NCBI GenBank assembly: GCA_944386985.1
Contig: CALXDD010000016.1
Coordinates: forward strand, 1 to 53,834
Reading direction: 5' to 3'
Source: an uncultured Oscillospiraceae bacterium
Lineage (GTDB): Bacteria > Bacillota > Clostridia > Oscillospirales > Oscillospiraceae
DNA: 53,834 bases
Below the pieces are notes generated by a model that was not told the DNA's origin, ran no database searches, and worked only from the letters and a program-made list of their open reading frames with translations. Of the stretch, positions 23,846 through 31,959 are shown piece after piece; the first letter of the stretch is position 1; each line of letters starts with the position of its first letter. Both the position numbers and the translations under genes were made by a program.

Positions 23846-24724
23846 TTACCTCTGCCCTGCAGCAAACTCCCCCATATTGATGTCCAGTACGGGCCTGGGC
23901 GGTTGAATCAGCGCATCCTCATAGCGGCACTTCCATTGGATCGTCCGGCTCATCCGGCCATTCTCAATTCCGTCTACGGTCTCTCCATCCTGAATTGGAT
24001 TGTCATTTCCCAGAATATAGGAAGCCACATTGTAGGCATGGTTCACCACCCAATTGGGGTCCGTACTGTGGAAGTGGTATTGGAGATCCGGTAGAAACAG
24101 GGTACTCATTCCTACCGTATCAATCACCATATCCTCGGTACCCTGAATGGTGAAAAATCGGACGTTCACACCGAAGCGGATAAAACGATCCAGCCCTTCG
24201 ATCTGATGGGAACGCACGTCCTTCGCCAGGAACAGCTTTCCGCAGTTTTGAAAATAGAACGCCTCACAGGTGGGATACAGCTCCGCCAGAGCATCCAGGA
24301 AGTCCGCGTCCAGATTGGCCCGCTCTACAGCCGGGAGCGCCGCCGCCAGCATATCCACAGCCGCCACCTGATACCGGCACTCCCGGAAAATTCGATCCCG
24401 CTCCTCCTGGCAGTCCCACATCTGGCTCATGAGGAACGCATCGAATCCATCGCCCTTGAATTCACTGCAGCCCATGATCATCAGCTGCACTGGGACCTTG
24501 CCGTCCTTAAACTCCGCAATGTGCTGCAAGGCAGCAAAGCCTGCCGTCTTTTCATCGTGGCAGAAACACTCCACCGATCCGACATGCCGCTCCATGACTG
24601 CAGTCATCTCCGTCTTATCCGGCATAGCCACCGGCTCTTGAAACAACATTTGAATGAGATAGGGACCGCCGGGACGGGGACCCTTATCGTCCTTTAAATT
24701 CTGCTGAAATACTTCTTTGCTCAT
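23846..24724 (-). CDS. DUF4261 domain-containing protein
   Basis: A 292-residue soluble protein. The C-terminal part (about 215-290), with HSTDPNWVVNHAYNVASYI, the IQDGETVDGI segment and PPRPVLDINMGEF, matches the DUF4261 family. It has no signal peptide or membrane helix. The ATG has GCAGGAGGAG upstream. It starts 16 bp after a suppressor-of-fused-domain gene, clearly in an operon. SUFU proteins are known immunity components of polymorphic toxin systems, so an immunity-like role is an inference from the neighbour. No toxin gene is seen here. Confidence 0.82.
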   Translation of the reverse strand: MSKEVFQQNLKDDKGPRPGGPYLIQMLFQEPVAMPDKTEMTAVMERHVGSVECFCHDEKTAGFAALQHIAEFKDGKVPVQLMIMGCSEFKGDGFDAFLMSQMWDCQEERDRIFRECRYQVAAVDMLAAALPAVERANLDADFLDALAELYPTCEAFYFQNCGKLFLAKDVRSHQIEGLDRFIRFGVNVRFFTIQGTEDMVIDTVGMSTLFLPDLQYHFHSTDPNWVVNHAYNVASYILGNDNPIQDGETVDGIENGRMSRTIQWKCRYEDALIQPPRPVLDINMGEFAAGQR

Positions 24725-24740
24725 AGTTTTCTCCTCCTGC

Positions 24741-25784
24741 CTATTGGATCACTTTTGTCACATTGCCGTTCTGGTCGGTGATCCTGGTGGGAACCAGCTC
24801 CACCGTCAGAGGGAATGCGACCAGCGGATAGATTCCGGCATGGGGCTGGAGCACAGCGCACAGCTCCTCCAGCGCATCCGCCGGCAGGGTCAGGACGGGC
24901 ATGCCGTCCTCCTCACTTACCCCAGCCTGCTCCCCCGGCCGGAACAGCACGGCATGGCTGCTGCCCTGAAGGAACAGACTGCGTCCCTTTCCAACCCTGG
25001 CCCGGAGCATACGGACCAGCGTTTGATTATGCCCCGCGCCCAGGCGGAGCGCGGCGCGGCCATTTTCCAGCCGGATCCCCAGCTCATCCATATAAAGGAA
25101 GCCGGTGGAGGAGCCGTCCCTCTCCATCCCTTCCTGCCAAACTGCGCGGAAGCCCGGATCTTCCATCATGGAGACACGGGACAGGTCGGTCACACAAAGG
25201 GGAATCTGTTTTTCCAGGGCCGTCAGAAATTTTCCCCCGTTCCAGCACATCATGGCGTTCATTTCATCCTCCGTAAGCCCCACGACCTGGAGAAAGGCCA
25301 TATGACCGTTGGGGGTGTCCATCTCACCCAGCTCCGGATCAGTCCGAAACCCCAGGGCAGTGAGGCGGGTATCCGTCTCCAGAGCGATGGGACCGTTGGC
25401 GTCCATATGATGGCCCGGACCGAAGACGTTGCCGCTGGAAAACACATAGCGGGCCAGGTTCTGCAGCAGGCTGACCGGCCAGGCGGGAGGCTGCTCCCCG
25501 CCGTCCCGCTTGAGACGAAAGGTCAGCTCAAAGCCGTAGCCGCTCTCATCCGAATCGCCGCTCTCTTTTTCAAAGAGCTCGGTAAATCCATAGGTAACAT
25601 AGTGCCAGTGCGGGATGCCTTTCTCACTTTTCCACACCTCCACTCCGTCCAGAGGATCGTTTCCCCCCAGGAAAGCAGGGATGATCGTGCCGTAGTAGAC
25701 GCCCTCCTGATCAGGGTAGAGCCGCCGCATGGCATGGGAAATGGCGTCGAAGCCAGCTTGGGTCACTTCCGTTTCGTCGTTCAT
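24741..25784 (-). CDS. Suppressor of fused (SUFU) domain protein
   Basis: A 347-residue cytoplasmic protein. The N-terminal ~190 residues are a bacterial SUFU domain: YYGTIIPAFLGGNDPLDGV, then HWHYVTYGFTELFEKES, and ESGYGFELTFRLKR. The rest (about 200-347) is less conserved. Bacterial SUFU proteins were proposed, from comparative genomics, as immunity proteins against polymorphic toxins. The start has a clear AAGGAGG. It is first in an operon with DUF4261. No toxin, secretion or RHS-like gene lies within the window, so it may be an orphan immunity pair or do something else. Confidence 0.85.
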   Translation of the reverse strand: MNDETEVTQAGFDAISHAMRRLYPDQEGVYYGTIIPAFLGGNDPLDGVEVWKSEKGIPHWHYVTYGFTELFEKESGDSDESGYGFELTFRLKRDGGEQPPAWPVSLLQNLARYVFSSGNVFGPGHHMDANGPIALETDTRLTALGFRTDPELGEMDTPNGHMAFLQVVGLTEDEMNAMMCWNGGKFLTALEKQIPLCVTDLSRVSMMEDPGFRAVWQEGMERDGSSTGFLYMDELGIRLENGRAALRLGAGHNQTLVRMLRARVGKGRSLFLQGSSHAVLFRPGEQAGVSEEDGMPVLTLPADALEELCAVLQPHAGIYPLVAFPLTVELVPTRITDQNGNVTKVIQ

Positions 25785-25844
25785 AATGGGTTCCTCCTTG
25801 CTGTTTTGTGTGGCTCCTTGGGTCAGGGTGCAGCGTTCCTTTTC

Positions 25845-26417
25845 TCAGCGATGCCTTCTCTTTCCGAACAAGCGGCGCAGGGAGAAGAAAATCACCGTTG
25901 ACACTGCAACGCCGACCGAATTTAAAATAATATCATTGATATCGAAGCTGCGGTCCATAAACGGCTGTATGTTTTCAATAATAAGCGAGGTTGCAATGCC
26001 CATCAGCAGCGTCCTTATCCAGGTGCTTTGGGGACGAAACAGCGGGTACAGAATTCCAAACGGCAGGAACAGCATGATATTCCCCAGATTCTCTGCACTC
26101 ACCCCTTGGGTAAAACGGATTTCAAAATTATAGATAAAGGAAAACCATTGGTATCCGCCCTCACCCACTGGCCAGGGCAACCGATGATAAAAGAGAACGT
26201 AGTAGGCGTCCCCGAGCATTTCCGAGAAGAGGGTCAGCGCCAACAGAGCCGCCAAATAGCCGACAAACAGCGATGGCGGTATCATGGATAAAATCGATTG
26301 GCTGGGAAATTTTCTCTTCTTATAAACAGCATACATAATACAGGCCAGCAGAGCAACAGGAATCACCTGCAGAAAATCTCCTATGTATGCAGAAAAGAAA
26401 AAATATTGAAAATTCAT
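25845..26417 (-). CDS. VanZ-like membrane protein
   Basis: A 190-residue (from this ATG) integral membrane protein with about five helices. AENLGNIMLFLPFGILYPL and the segment SFDINDIILNSVGV are the VanZ family hallmarks (NxxNxxxFxPfG and fDxxDxxxNxxG). VanZ gives low-level teicoplanin resistance in enterococci; most homologues have unknown envelope roles. The start is uncertain. No good ribosome binding site precedes the ATG at 26417, and the frame stays open to a GTG at 26477, with TTG options between. Base composition is more AT-rich than neighbours, hinting at acquisition. Confidence 0.85.
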   Translation of the reverse strand: MNFQYFFFSAYIGDFLQVIPVALLACIMYAVYKKRKFPSQSILSMIPPSLFVGYLAALLALTLFSEMLGDAYYVLFYHRLPWPVGEGGYQWFSFIYNFEIRFTQGVSAENLGNIMLFLPFGILYPLFRPQSTWIRTLLMGIATSLIIENIQPFMDRSFDINDIILNSVGVAVSTVIFFSLRRLFGKRRHR

Positions 26418-26908
26418 ATCGTCAGGAAAATACAAAAAAATCAACTCACTTTCTGCCGGACGCGCCGTCTTGCACAAAAATCAGATGTTTTTTATTGTAC
26501 CGTCTGCCGCTTCGTTTCCTATCGGTACTCAACTGAGATATGCATGCTGTCATTATACATAATTTTTTGATGATACTCAACTCCTGCTAACCGGTGTTTA
26601 TATTGTTCGCGGCGCTAATTAGGAGGTATTGCAATAGAACTTGGGTTCATAGGTTGGGCACAAATTATATCAGAGCGGTGGAACGGGGCAAAAAAAATGC
26701 CGTCTCTCGATACATTCGCAGATAGTATCCGCCCTCTGTCCGTTTCATCGGATCTGATTTTGTGCGATGTTGTCCACGAAGACTGCCAGATCAAGGTCTC
26801 CGCTTCTTACACTCGCTGGTCACACCAACAGCTTTCTGATCTCCGCCGCCAGGCTCCGGCCTGCAAACAAGCTTTCCGGAAAACGCAAAACTCTATGCTA
26901 CATTATAC
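26418..26908. other. Intergenic region between VanZ and zinc-ribbon genes
   Basis: About 490 bp, more AT-rich than the flanks, with no supported gene. Short frames on both strands lack ribosome binding sites and recognisable products. A TACAAT near 26500 on the minus strand may be the VanZ -10 element. Confidence 0.5.
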
Positions 26909-26937
26909 TTGTTTTCTTCGACAAAATGCGCTACAAT
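26909..26937 (+). promoter_or_regulatory. Promoter of the zinc-ribbon/DUF2085 pair
   Basis: TTGTTT, a 17-nt spacer and TACAAT, 53 bp before the ATG at 26991. Confidence 0.7.
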
Positions 26938-26990
26938 AGGCCCGTAATAGCTGCAATGCTATTATTCTAAGGAAAGAAAGGGAGAAAATT

Positions 26991-27338
26991 ATGGCATTTT
27001 GCAAGAATTGTGGCGCACAGATCGACGACAACGCAACTTCCTGCCCCTCCTGCGGCGCTGCTCAGAACAACAATCCTAACCCCGCCCCCAACTACAACAA
27101 CTATAACCCGAACTATAACCCCAACCCCACCCCCACCGTGGACAACGGCGGCATTGGCTGGGGCATTCTGGGTTGCTGCATCCCCCTGGTGGGCCTGATC
27201 CTCTTCCTGGTCTGGAAGGATCAGAAGCCTCGGACCGCCAAGTCCGCCGGCATCGGCGCTCTGGTAGGTGTGGGGCTTGGCGTTATTTACTACATTCTGG
27301 TCATTGTGATCGGCATTGGCACCAGCTTGATGTATTGA
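26991..27338 (+). CDS. Zinc-ribbon membrane protein
   Basis: A 115-residue protein. The N-terminal CKNCGAQIDDNATSCPSCG (residues 4-22) is a four-cysteine zinc ribbon. An Asn/Pro/Tyr low-complexity linker (about 26-50) leads to two hydrophobic helices (about 53-74 and 86-113) separated by a basic loop. Such small proteins are common in Clostridia and mostly uncharacterised. It has a promoter of its own and ends 1 bp before the next ATG, so the two are translationally coupled. Confidence 0.85.
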   Translation: MAFCKNCGAQIDDNATSCPSCGAAQNNNPNPAPNYNNYNPNYNPNPTPTVDNGGIGWGILGCCIPLVGLILFLVWKDQKPRTAKSAGIGALVGVGLGVIYYILVIVIGIGTSLMY

Positions 27339-27339
27339 C

Positions 27340-27708
27340 ATGGTCCCCTGGCTCTATAAATGGCTGCCCATTTTCTTCGGCTGCCACTGCATGGACAGCC
27401 GGTCCTTTCACTACCGGAACACCCGTTTTCCCATCTGCGCCCGCTGCACCGGCGAGCTGGTGGGGATTCTGGCAGCGGCAATTTTATACGCCTTTATCCA
27501 TCCAGGGCTTCTCTGGTCCGCCCTGCTGCTGATCCCTCTGGTGATCGACGGCGGCGTCCAGTCCCTGACCCGGTATGAGAGCACCAACGGCAAGCGCCTT
27601 TTTACCGGTATTCTTTTCGGTTACGGCCTTGTCAACCTGTTCCTGCTCACCACCGGCCTTGCCTTTCAGTGGGGCGTCCGCATGGGAGAGCAGCTGACAG
27701 CCCATTGA
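27340..27708 (+). CDS. DUF2085 membrane protein
   Basis: A 122-residue protein of the DUF2085 family. FFGCHCMDSRSFHYRNTRFPICARCTGEL near the N-terminus (about 12-41, split here by function: Cys/His pairs) is the diagnostic segment, followed by three hydrophobic helices. The paired Cys and His residues look like a metal or cofactor site at the membrane face. Function unknown. Its ATG is 1 bp after the zinc-ribbon stop, suggesting the two Cys-rich membrane proteins act together. Confidence 0.88.
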   Translation: MVPWLYKWLPIFFGCHCMDSRSFHYRNTRFPICARCTGELVGILAAAILYAFIHPGLLWSALLLIPLVIDGGVQSLTRYESTNGKRLFTGILFGYGLVNLFLLTTGLAFQWGVRMGEQLTAH

Positions 27709-27733
27709 GCCAACTTTTGCAGCAAATTCATCG

Positions 27734-27778
27734 GGAAAGCGCCGCGGGATTCCTCCCACGGCGCTTTCCTTCCTTTTC
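27734..27778 (+). terminator. Terminator after DUF2085
   Basis: GGAAAGCGCCG.GGG pairs with CCC.CGGCGCTTTCC around a 6-nt loop, followed by TTCCTTTT. Confidence 0.8.
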
Positions 27779-27818
27779 TGTTATCCACACATCTGGTAAA
27801 AAACCATTGGAGGTCGCC

Positions 27819-28841
27819 ATGGAAGCCTACTACCGTCAACACATGAACAAGGAGCGGCAGAGCGTCTATCACGCGATGAAAACCGGCTTTTCCGCCCTCT
27901 CCCCCTCCTTTCCGGTGCTTCGGCTGGACGCCGCCGCTCTCAACGACGTGTTCTTTCAGCTCCGGCTGGACTGCCCGGAGATTTTTTATGTCTCCGGCTT
28001 CTCCTACCGCTTCTATCGGGACGCCGATCATGTGGAGCTGATCCCCCAGTACCTTTTTGACAAGGGAAAGATCCGGGACCACCAGCAGGCCATGTCCGCC
28101 CGGGTAACCAAGCTGTGCCGGGCCGCCCAGAGTATGAATGAGGCGGAGCGGGAGCAGTACATCCACGATTTCCTCTGTGAAAACGTCCGGTATGACAAGC
28201 TGAAAAAGCCCTACTCCCACGAGATCATCGGCCCCTTGGGCCAGGGTGTGGGGGTGTGCGAGGGCATCGCCAAGTCCGCCAAGATCCTCTGCGACAATCT
28301 GGGAATCTGGTGTGCCATCGCCATCTCCGACGCCGCCCCGGACAAGGGGATCAAATACCGCCACGCCTGGAACGTGGTAAAAATCGGCGGTGTGTACCGC
28401 CATCTGGATGTGACCTTTGATCTCAGCCTCAGCCGGGAGGGCCTCATCCGTCACGACTACTTCAACCTCTCCGACCAGCAGATTCTTCGGGATCACCAGC
28501 CCATGCTGTATCCCATGCCCGCCTGCGGCTCCGGGGACGGCAGCTTCTACCGGCAGAAGAAGCTGTCCTTCACCAAGATGGAGGAGGTGGAGAACCGGGC
28601 CCGGCAGGCGGTACGAAAAAAGAAGCCGTTTCTCTTCCAGTGGCGGGGCGGATATCTCACCCGAGAGGTATTGACGGACTTGATGAACCTTCTGGAACAC
28701 ACTGCTCAGGAGAAGGGCCGTCATGCCAAGGTATCCCTCAACTGGCCCCAGGCAGTGCTGCTGGCGGAGTTTCCGGAGGAGCTGCCGTCCCAGGCGGTCG
28801 TCGCCGAGGAGGCCAATGAAGGAGAACTGCTGGATGCTTGA
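27819..28841 (+). CDS. Transglutaminase-like domain protein
   Basis: A 340-residue cytoplasmic protein. The transglutaminase-like triad is visible: Cys in GVGVCEGIAKSAK (about residue 148), His in RHAWNVV (about 186) and Asp in HLDVTFD (about 202). Secreted members usually have a signal peptide; none is present here. Such domains act as proteases or in peptide and wall processing. The frame is open 50 codons upstream, but the ATG at 27819 has TTGGAGG and lies just beyond the previous terminator. Confidence 0.85.
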   Translation: MEAYYRQHMNKERQSVYHAMKTGFSALSPSFPVLRLDAAALNDVFFQLRLDCPEIFYVSGFSYRFYRDADHVELIPQYLFDKGKIRDHQQAMSARVTKLCRAAQSMNEAEREQYIHDFLCENVRYDKLKKPYSHEIIGPLGQGVGVCEGIAKSAKILCDNLGIWCAIAISDAAPDKGIKYRHAWNVVKIGGVYRHLDVTFDLSLSREGLIRHDYFNLSDQQILRDHQPMLYPMPACGSGDGSFYRQKKLSFTKMEEVENRARQAVRKKKPFLFQWRGGYLTREVLTDLMNLLEHTAQEKGRHAKVSLNWPQAVLLAEFPEELPSQAVVAEEANEGELLDA

Positions 28842-28853
28842 GCGTTTTCTTTT

Positions 28854-28896
28854 CCCCGCAGGATATGTGCTTCTGCGGGGATTTCTCATTTTTTGA
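28854..28896 (+). terminator. Terminator after transglutaminase gene
   Basis: CCCCGCAG/CTGCGGGG stem with an 11-nt loop, followed by ATTTCTCATTTTTT. Confidence 0.8.
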
Positions 28897-28956
28897 CGTT
28901 CTGCCGGCGGCGCGCCGCCGGCCAAAAGAGGACAGATAAACCACCGTCAGAACATC

Positions 28957-29014
28957 AAAAACCAGGGTCCGGCAAGGAGACAGCCATTTCCTTGCCGGCC
29001 CCTGGTTTGTTTTT
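28957..29014 (-). terminator. Terminator of the GHKL/LytTR operon
   Basis: A long stem, AAACCAGGG-CCGGCAAGGA with TCCTTGCCGG-CCCTGGTTT, overlaps the sensor kinase stop codon. On the minus strand it ends GGTTTTTG. T runs on both sides could make it bidirectional. Confidence 0.85.
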
Positions 29015-30263
29015 AATGGAGCGGCAGGCACAGCATGCAGGAAAACTGCCCCTGGGAGGGCGCAAACTCCACTGTGCCGCCCCGGCGGCGGACAATATCC
29101 CGCACCGTCTCCGTGCCGAAACCGTGGCCCGGCTCGGCCTTGGTGGAGAGAAGCCGCCCCTCCCGCTCCTCCGGCGCGGCCGCCGCGGCGTTGACACACC
29201 GGAGGGCCAGGAGACCCCTGTCCGCCCGCACCGTCAGGCGCACCCACCGGCTGTCAGGGGGCAGCTTCCGGCATGCCTCCAAGGCGTTGTCCAGGAGATT
29301 TCCCAGAAGGGCGCCCAGCTCCGGCCCCGGCAAGGGCAGATCCTCCGGCAGCGCCGCATCGGCGGTGAAGTCCACCTCCTCCGCCGCCAGCACCGCCGCC
29401 TTGGCGCACAGCACTGTATTGGCCACCCGGTTTTCACAGAACTGCCGTCCCTTCAAAAGCCCAGGGGACCGCTGGAGGCTGTGGAGATAGGCGGAGGCCT
29501 CCCCCGCCCTGTCCGCCTCTAAGAGACCGTCTAAGACAGTAAAGTGGTTGGCCATGTCGTGGCGCAGCCGCCGCACCTGCTCCTGCTGCTCCTCCAACTG
29601 CTGGTAGTAGGCCCGGCTCATGCTCAAAAGGCTGGCCTCCTGCTCCAGCCGCTCCTGGTCCGCCAGCACCGCGGCGGTGTAGAGGAGCGACAAAGCGGAG
29701 AGGAGGAGGAATGGTAGCAGCACATAGGCCAGCAGAGGACTTTCAACATAGTAGGGGGAGAGAGACACCGCCGCCAGGATTCCCGCCAGGGGCAGCAGCG
29801 CCAATATCCCCACCAGCCGCGCCATCCGGGTGGAAAGGGGGTACTGTTCCCGGGGCAGCAGACGGCGGACCGCCAGCAAAATGAGGCCCCAGGCCGCCAA
29901 GCGGCACACATTGGGGAAAGCGCCCCAGCTGTCCAGCTGTCGGGGAAAGGCGTCCATCACCGCGGAGAGGGTCGTCGCCAGGGCGTAGAACACCATGGAG
30001 AGGGTCAGCCGCTCCGTGGGACTTCCCCGATAGGAAAAAAAGAGGGCGGCAAACACTGGCAGCAGGGCGTACCAGATGTTCACCGGGTCCCCGATGTAGA
30101 TGACATTGCTGATGGCCACCATCATGGTAAAGTACCGCAAGAGCCTCCAACCCCAGCCGGGCCGGGGGATGAGGAACTTGTTCAGCACCTGCCCGGCGGC
30201 CAGGGCGGAGAGCACATTGCATGCCAGAAGGAACATCCTCCACACTACGCCCGGTATACTCAT
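29013..30263 (-). CDS. GHKL-domain sensor histidine kinase (AgrC-type)
   Basis: A 416-residue kinase. Six or seven transmembrane helices occupy residues 1 to about 205, followed by a coiled linker, the phospho-acceptor segment LRHDMANHFTVLDGLL (His about 236), and a GHKL ATPase with NLLDNALEACR (N box) and GHGFGTETV (G box). This matches peptide-sensing AgrC/BlpH kinases. The ATG at 30263 overlaps the regulator stop as ATGA; a much longer frame upstream is an alternate-frame reading of the regulator gene. It should phosphorylate the LytTR regulator encoded before it. Confidence 0.92.
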   Translation of the reverse strand: MSIPGVVWRMFLLACNVLSALAAGQVLNKFLIPRPGWGWRLLRYFTMMVAISNVIYIGDPVNIWYALLPVFAALFFSYRGSPTERLTLSMVFYALATTLSAVMDAFPRQLDSWGAFPNVCRLAAWGLILLAVRRLLPREQYPLSTRMARLVGILALLPLAGILAAVSLSPYYVESPLLAYVLLPFLLLSALSLLYTAAVLADQERLEQEASLLSMSRAYYQQLEEQQEQVRRLRHDMANHFTVLDGLLEADRAGEASAYLHSLQRSPGLLKGRQFCENRVANTVLCAKAAVLAAEEVDFTADAALPEDLPLPGPELGALLGNLLDNALEACRKLPPDSRWVRLTVRADRGLLALRCVNAAAAAPEEREGRLLSTKAEPGHGFGTETVRDIVRRRGGTVEFAPSQGQFSCMLCLPLH

Positions 30264-30973
30264 CCCTCCATCTCCTCTCCCAGCATGTGGCGGGCCAGCG
30301 CCATGGACACGCTCTGGCGGAGGGAACGGCTCACCGGCAATGCCGCCCCGCCGATGTGCAGGGTGCTGCCCTCCATGGCCTCCACCCGGTCCATCCGCAC
30401 CAGGTAGCGCTGGTGGATGCGGAGGAACTCCGGCCCCAGCTGCTTTGCCACATCGTCTAATTTGGCATAAAAGGCGTAGGCCCGGTCCGCCGTCACCACC
30501 GACACCAGCCGTTTCTCGCTGCAGGCGTAGAGGATCTCCCGACGGGGGACGCGGTAGAGTCCCTCGCTGTTTCGGATCACATAGTAGTCCGGGGCTTGCC
30601 GCCGCCGCTCCTCCTCCACCCGGGCAAGGAGGGCGTAGAGATCCTTTCGGTCCACCGGCTTCATAAGGTATCCCACAGCTCCCACCTCGTAGCCCTGGTA
30701 GACGTAGTCGGCGTAGCCGGTGACGAACACCAGAGGCAGCTCCCGGTCCATGGTCCTGAGCTTCCTTGCGGTGTCCATGCCGCTGAGACCGGGCATCTCG
30801 ATATCCAAAAAGAGAAGGTCCAGCTCCCGCCGGTGGCGCGTCAGCCATCCCAGCAGCCCCCGGCCGCCGGAGAACTCAAAAAACACCGGCTCCTCCTCCC
30901 GGAAGTAGCCAAGGCACAAAAGCCGCAGGCTCTCCCGGGCCGCCGCCGCATCGTCGCAGATGCCGATACGCAC
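30260..30973 (-). CDS. LytTR family response regulator
   Basis: A 237-residue regulator. The receiver domain has CDD (6-8), phospho-Asp57 in LLFLDIEMPG, and Lys in YLMKPVDR. The C-terminal LytTR domain (about 135-235) has ILYACSEKR and FLRIHQRYLVRMDRVE. LytTR proteins bind pairs of direct repeats about 21 bp apart, exactly what is found in the adjacent intergenic region. The start is GTG at 30973 behind AGGAGGGAG. Divergent from, and probable activator of, the BceAB-type transporter. Confidence 0.94.
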   Translation of the reverse strand: MRIGICDDAAAARESLRLLCLGYFREEEPVFFEFSGGRGLLGWLTRHRRELDLLFLDIEMPGLSGMDTARKLRTMDRELPLVFVTGYADYVYQGYEVGAVGYLMKPVDRKDLYALLARVEEERRRQAPDYYVIRNSEGLYRVPRREILYACSEKRLVSVVTADRAYAFYAKLDDVAKQLGPEFLRIHQRYLVRMDRVEAMEGSTLHIGGAALPVSRSLRQSVSMALARHMLGEEMEG

Positions 30974-31045
30974 AAGCTCCCTCCTCTCCTCTCAGGTCCT
31001 TCCCAGTGTAGCACATCCCCCGCCGCCCCTCAATCCCCACCGCCG

Positions 31046-31077
31046 CCAAACTTGACGGGAGAGAGACCAAACTTGAC
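31046..31077 (+). promoter_or_regulatory. Direct-repeat operator for the LytTR regulator
   Basis: CCAAACTTGAC occurs at 31046-31056 and again, exactly, at 31067-31077, a 21-bp period. Two direct repeats two helical turns apart are the standard LytTR binding arrangement. The second repeat runs into the TTGACA of the transporter promoter. Confidence 0.65.
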
Positions 31078-31102
31078 AAGCCGGTTTCTTCCTTTGCAGA
31101 AT
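31073..31102 (+). promoter_or_regulatory. Candidate promoter of the BceAB-type operon
   Basis: TTGACA (31073-31078) and CAGAAT (31097-31102) are 18 nt apart. A perfect -35 with a weak -10 suits an activated promoter. The LytTR repeats lie at and just upstream of the -35. Confidence 0.5.
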
Positions 31103-31194
31103 GTTCCGTTTCCGCTTCCGATTTTGACAGCCCCATTCCCCGGGAAAGCCCGGACGGAGTATGCTGGAGCCACCAAGGAAAGGAGCGAACACCC

Positions 31195-31959
31195 ATGTTA
31201 TATGTGGAAAACCTGAAAAAATCCTACATGGTAGGCGGCCAGCCGGTTCCGGTGCTGAAGGGCGTCAGCCTTCAGCTGGCTCAGGGAGAATTTGCGGCGG
31301 TGATGGGGCCCTCCGGGTCCGGCAAAACCACCCTCCTCAACTGCATCTCCTGCTACATCGCCGCCGACAGCGGCCAGATCACCCTGGGCGGAGAAAAATT
31401 GGCGGATCTGGGGGAGGAGGCTCTGGCCAAGGTCCGCAGCAGAAAGCTGGGCTTTGTGTTCCAGGATTTCATGCTCTTAGACGGCCTCACCGTCCGGGAC
31501 AACATTCTCCTGCCCCGGATCATCGCCGGAGGCGTGGACGATGAGGGGGAGCGGTACGCCGACCAGCTGTGCGAGGCCTTCGGCATCGGCCACATCAAAG
31601 GCAAGTACCCGGCGGAAATCTCCGGCGGCGAGAAGCAGCGCTGCGCTGTGGCCCGGGCCCTCATCAACCACCCCCTGCTCATCCTGGCCGACGAGCCCAC
31701 GGGGAACCTGGACTCCAAGTCCAGCCGCACTGTCATCGAGACCTTTCTCCAGGCCCGGCGGGAATTGGGAGCCACCATCTTCATGGTGACCCACGACTCC
31801 TTTGCCGCCTCCTTCTGCGACCGGGTGATCCTGCTGCAGGACGGGACGGTATCCGACCAGCTGAGCCGTGGGGGAGACAGCCGGGGCGCCTTCCAGGACC
31901 GGCTCCTTAGGGCTATCCGGGAAATGAGCGGAGGTGATAGTGATGCGGTCCTGGCGTGA
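31195..31959 (+). CDS. ABC transporter ATP-binding protein (BceA-type)
   Basis: A 254-residue nucleotide-binding subunit. Walker A GPSGSGKTT (38-46), Q loop FVFQDFML, signature ISGGEKQR (142-149), Walker B LLILADEPTGNLD (161-173) and H loop MVTHD are intact. The sequence belongs to the MacB/BceA class that powers FtsX-type permeases. Its 3' end overlaps the permease start by 17 bp. Such pairs protect against, or sense, antimicrobial peptides acting on lipid II cycle intermediates. Confidence 0.94.
   Translation: MLYVENLKKSYMVGGQPVPVLKGVSLQLAQGEFAAVMGPSGSGKTTLLNCISCYIAADSGQITLGGEKLADLGEEALAKVRSRKLGFVFQDFMLLDGLTVRDNILLPRIIAGGVDDEGERYADQLCEAFGIGHIKGKYPAEISGGEKQRCAVARALINHPLLILADEPTGNLDSKSSRTVIETFLQARRELGATIFMVTHDSFAASFCDRVILLQDGTVSDQLSRGGDSRGAFQDRLLRAIREMSGGDSDAVLA

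Noticed and set aside
26697-26939. 80-codon plus-strand frame before the zinc-ribbon gene
   Set aside because: No ribosome binding site, it overlaps the promoter of the real gene, and its sequence is not recognisable.
28903-28922. Perfect 20-bp palindrome GCCGGCGGCGCGCCGCCGGC
   Set aside because: Pure G/C palindrome between two terminators; chance is reasonable in this composition and there is no regulator or T run to give it a role.
31124-31165. A second TTGACA with TATGCT before the ABC transporter
   Set aside because: The spacing is 30 nt, too long for a sigma-A promoter.
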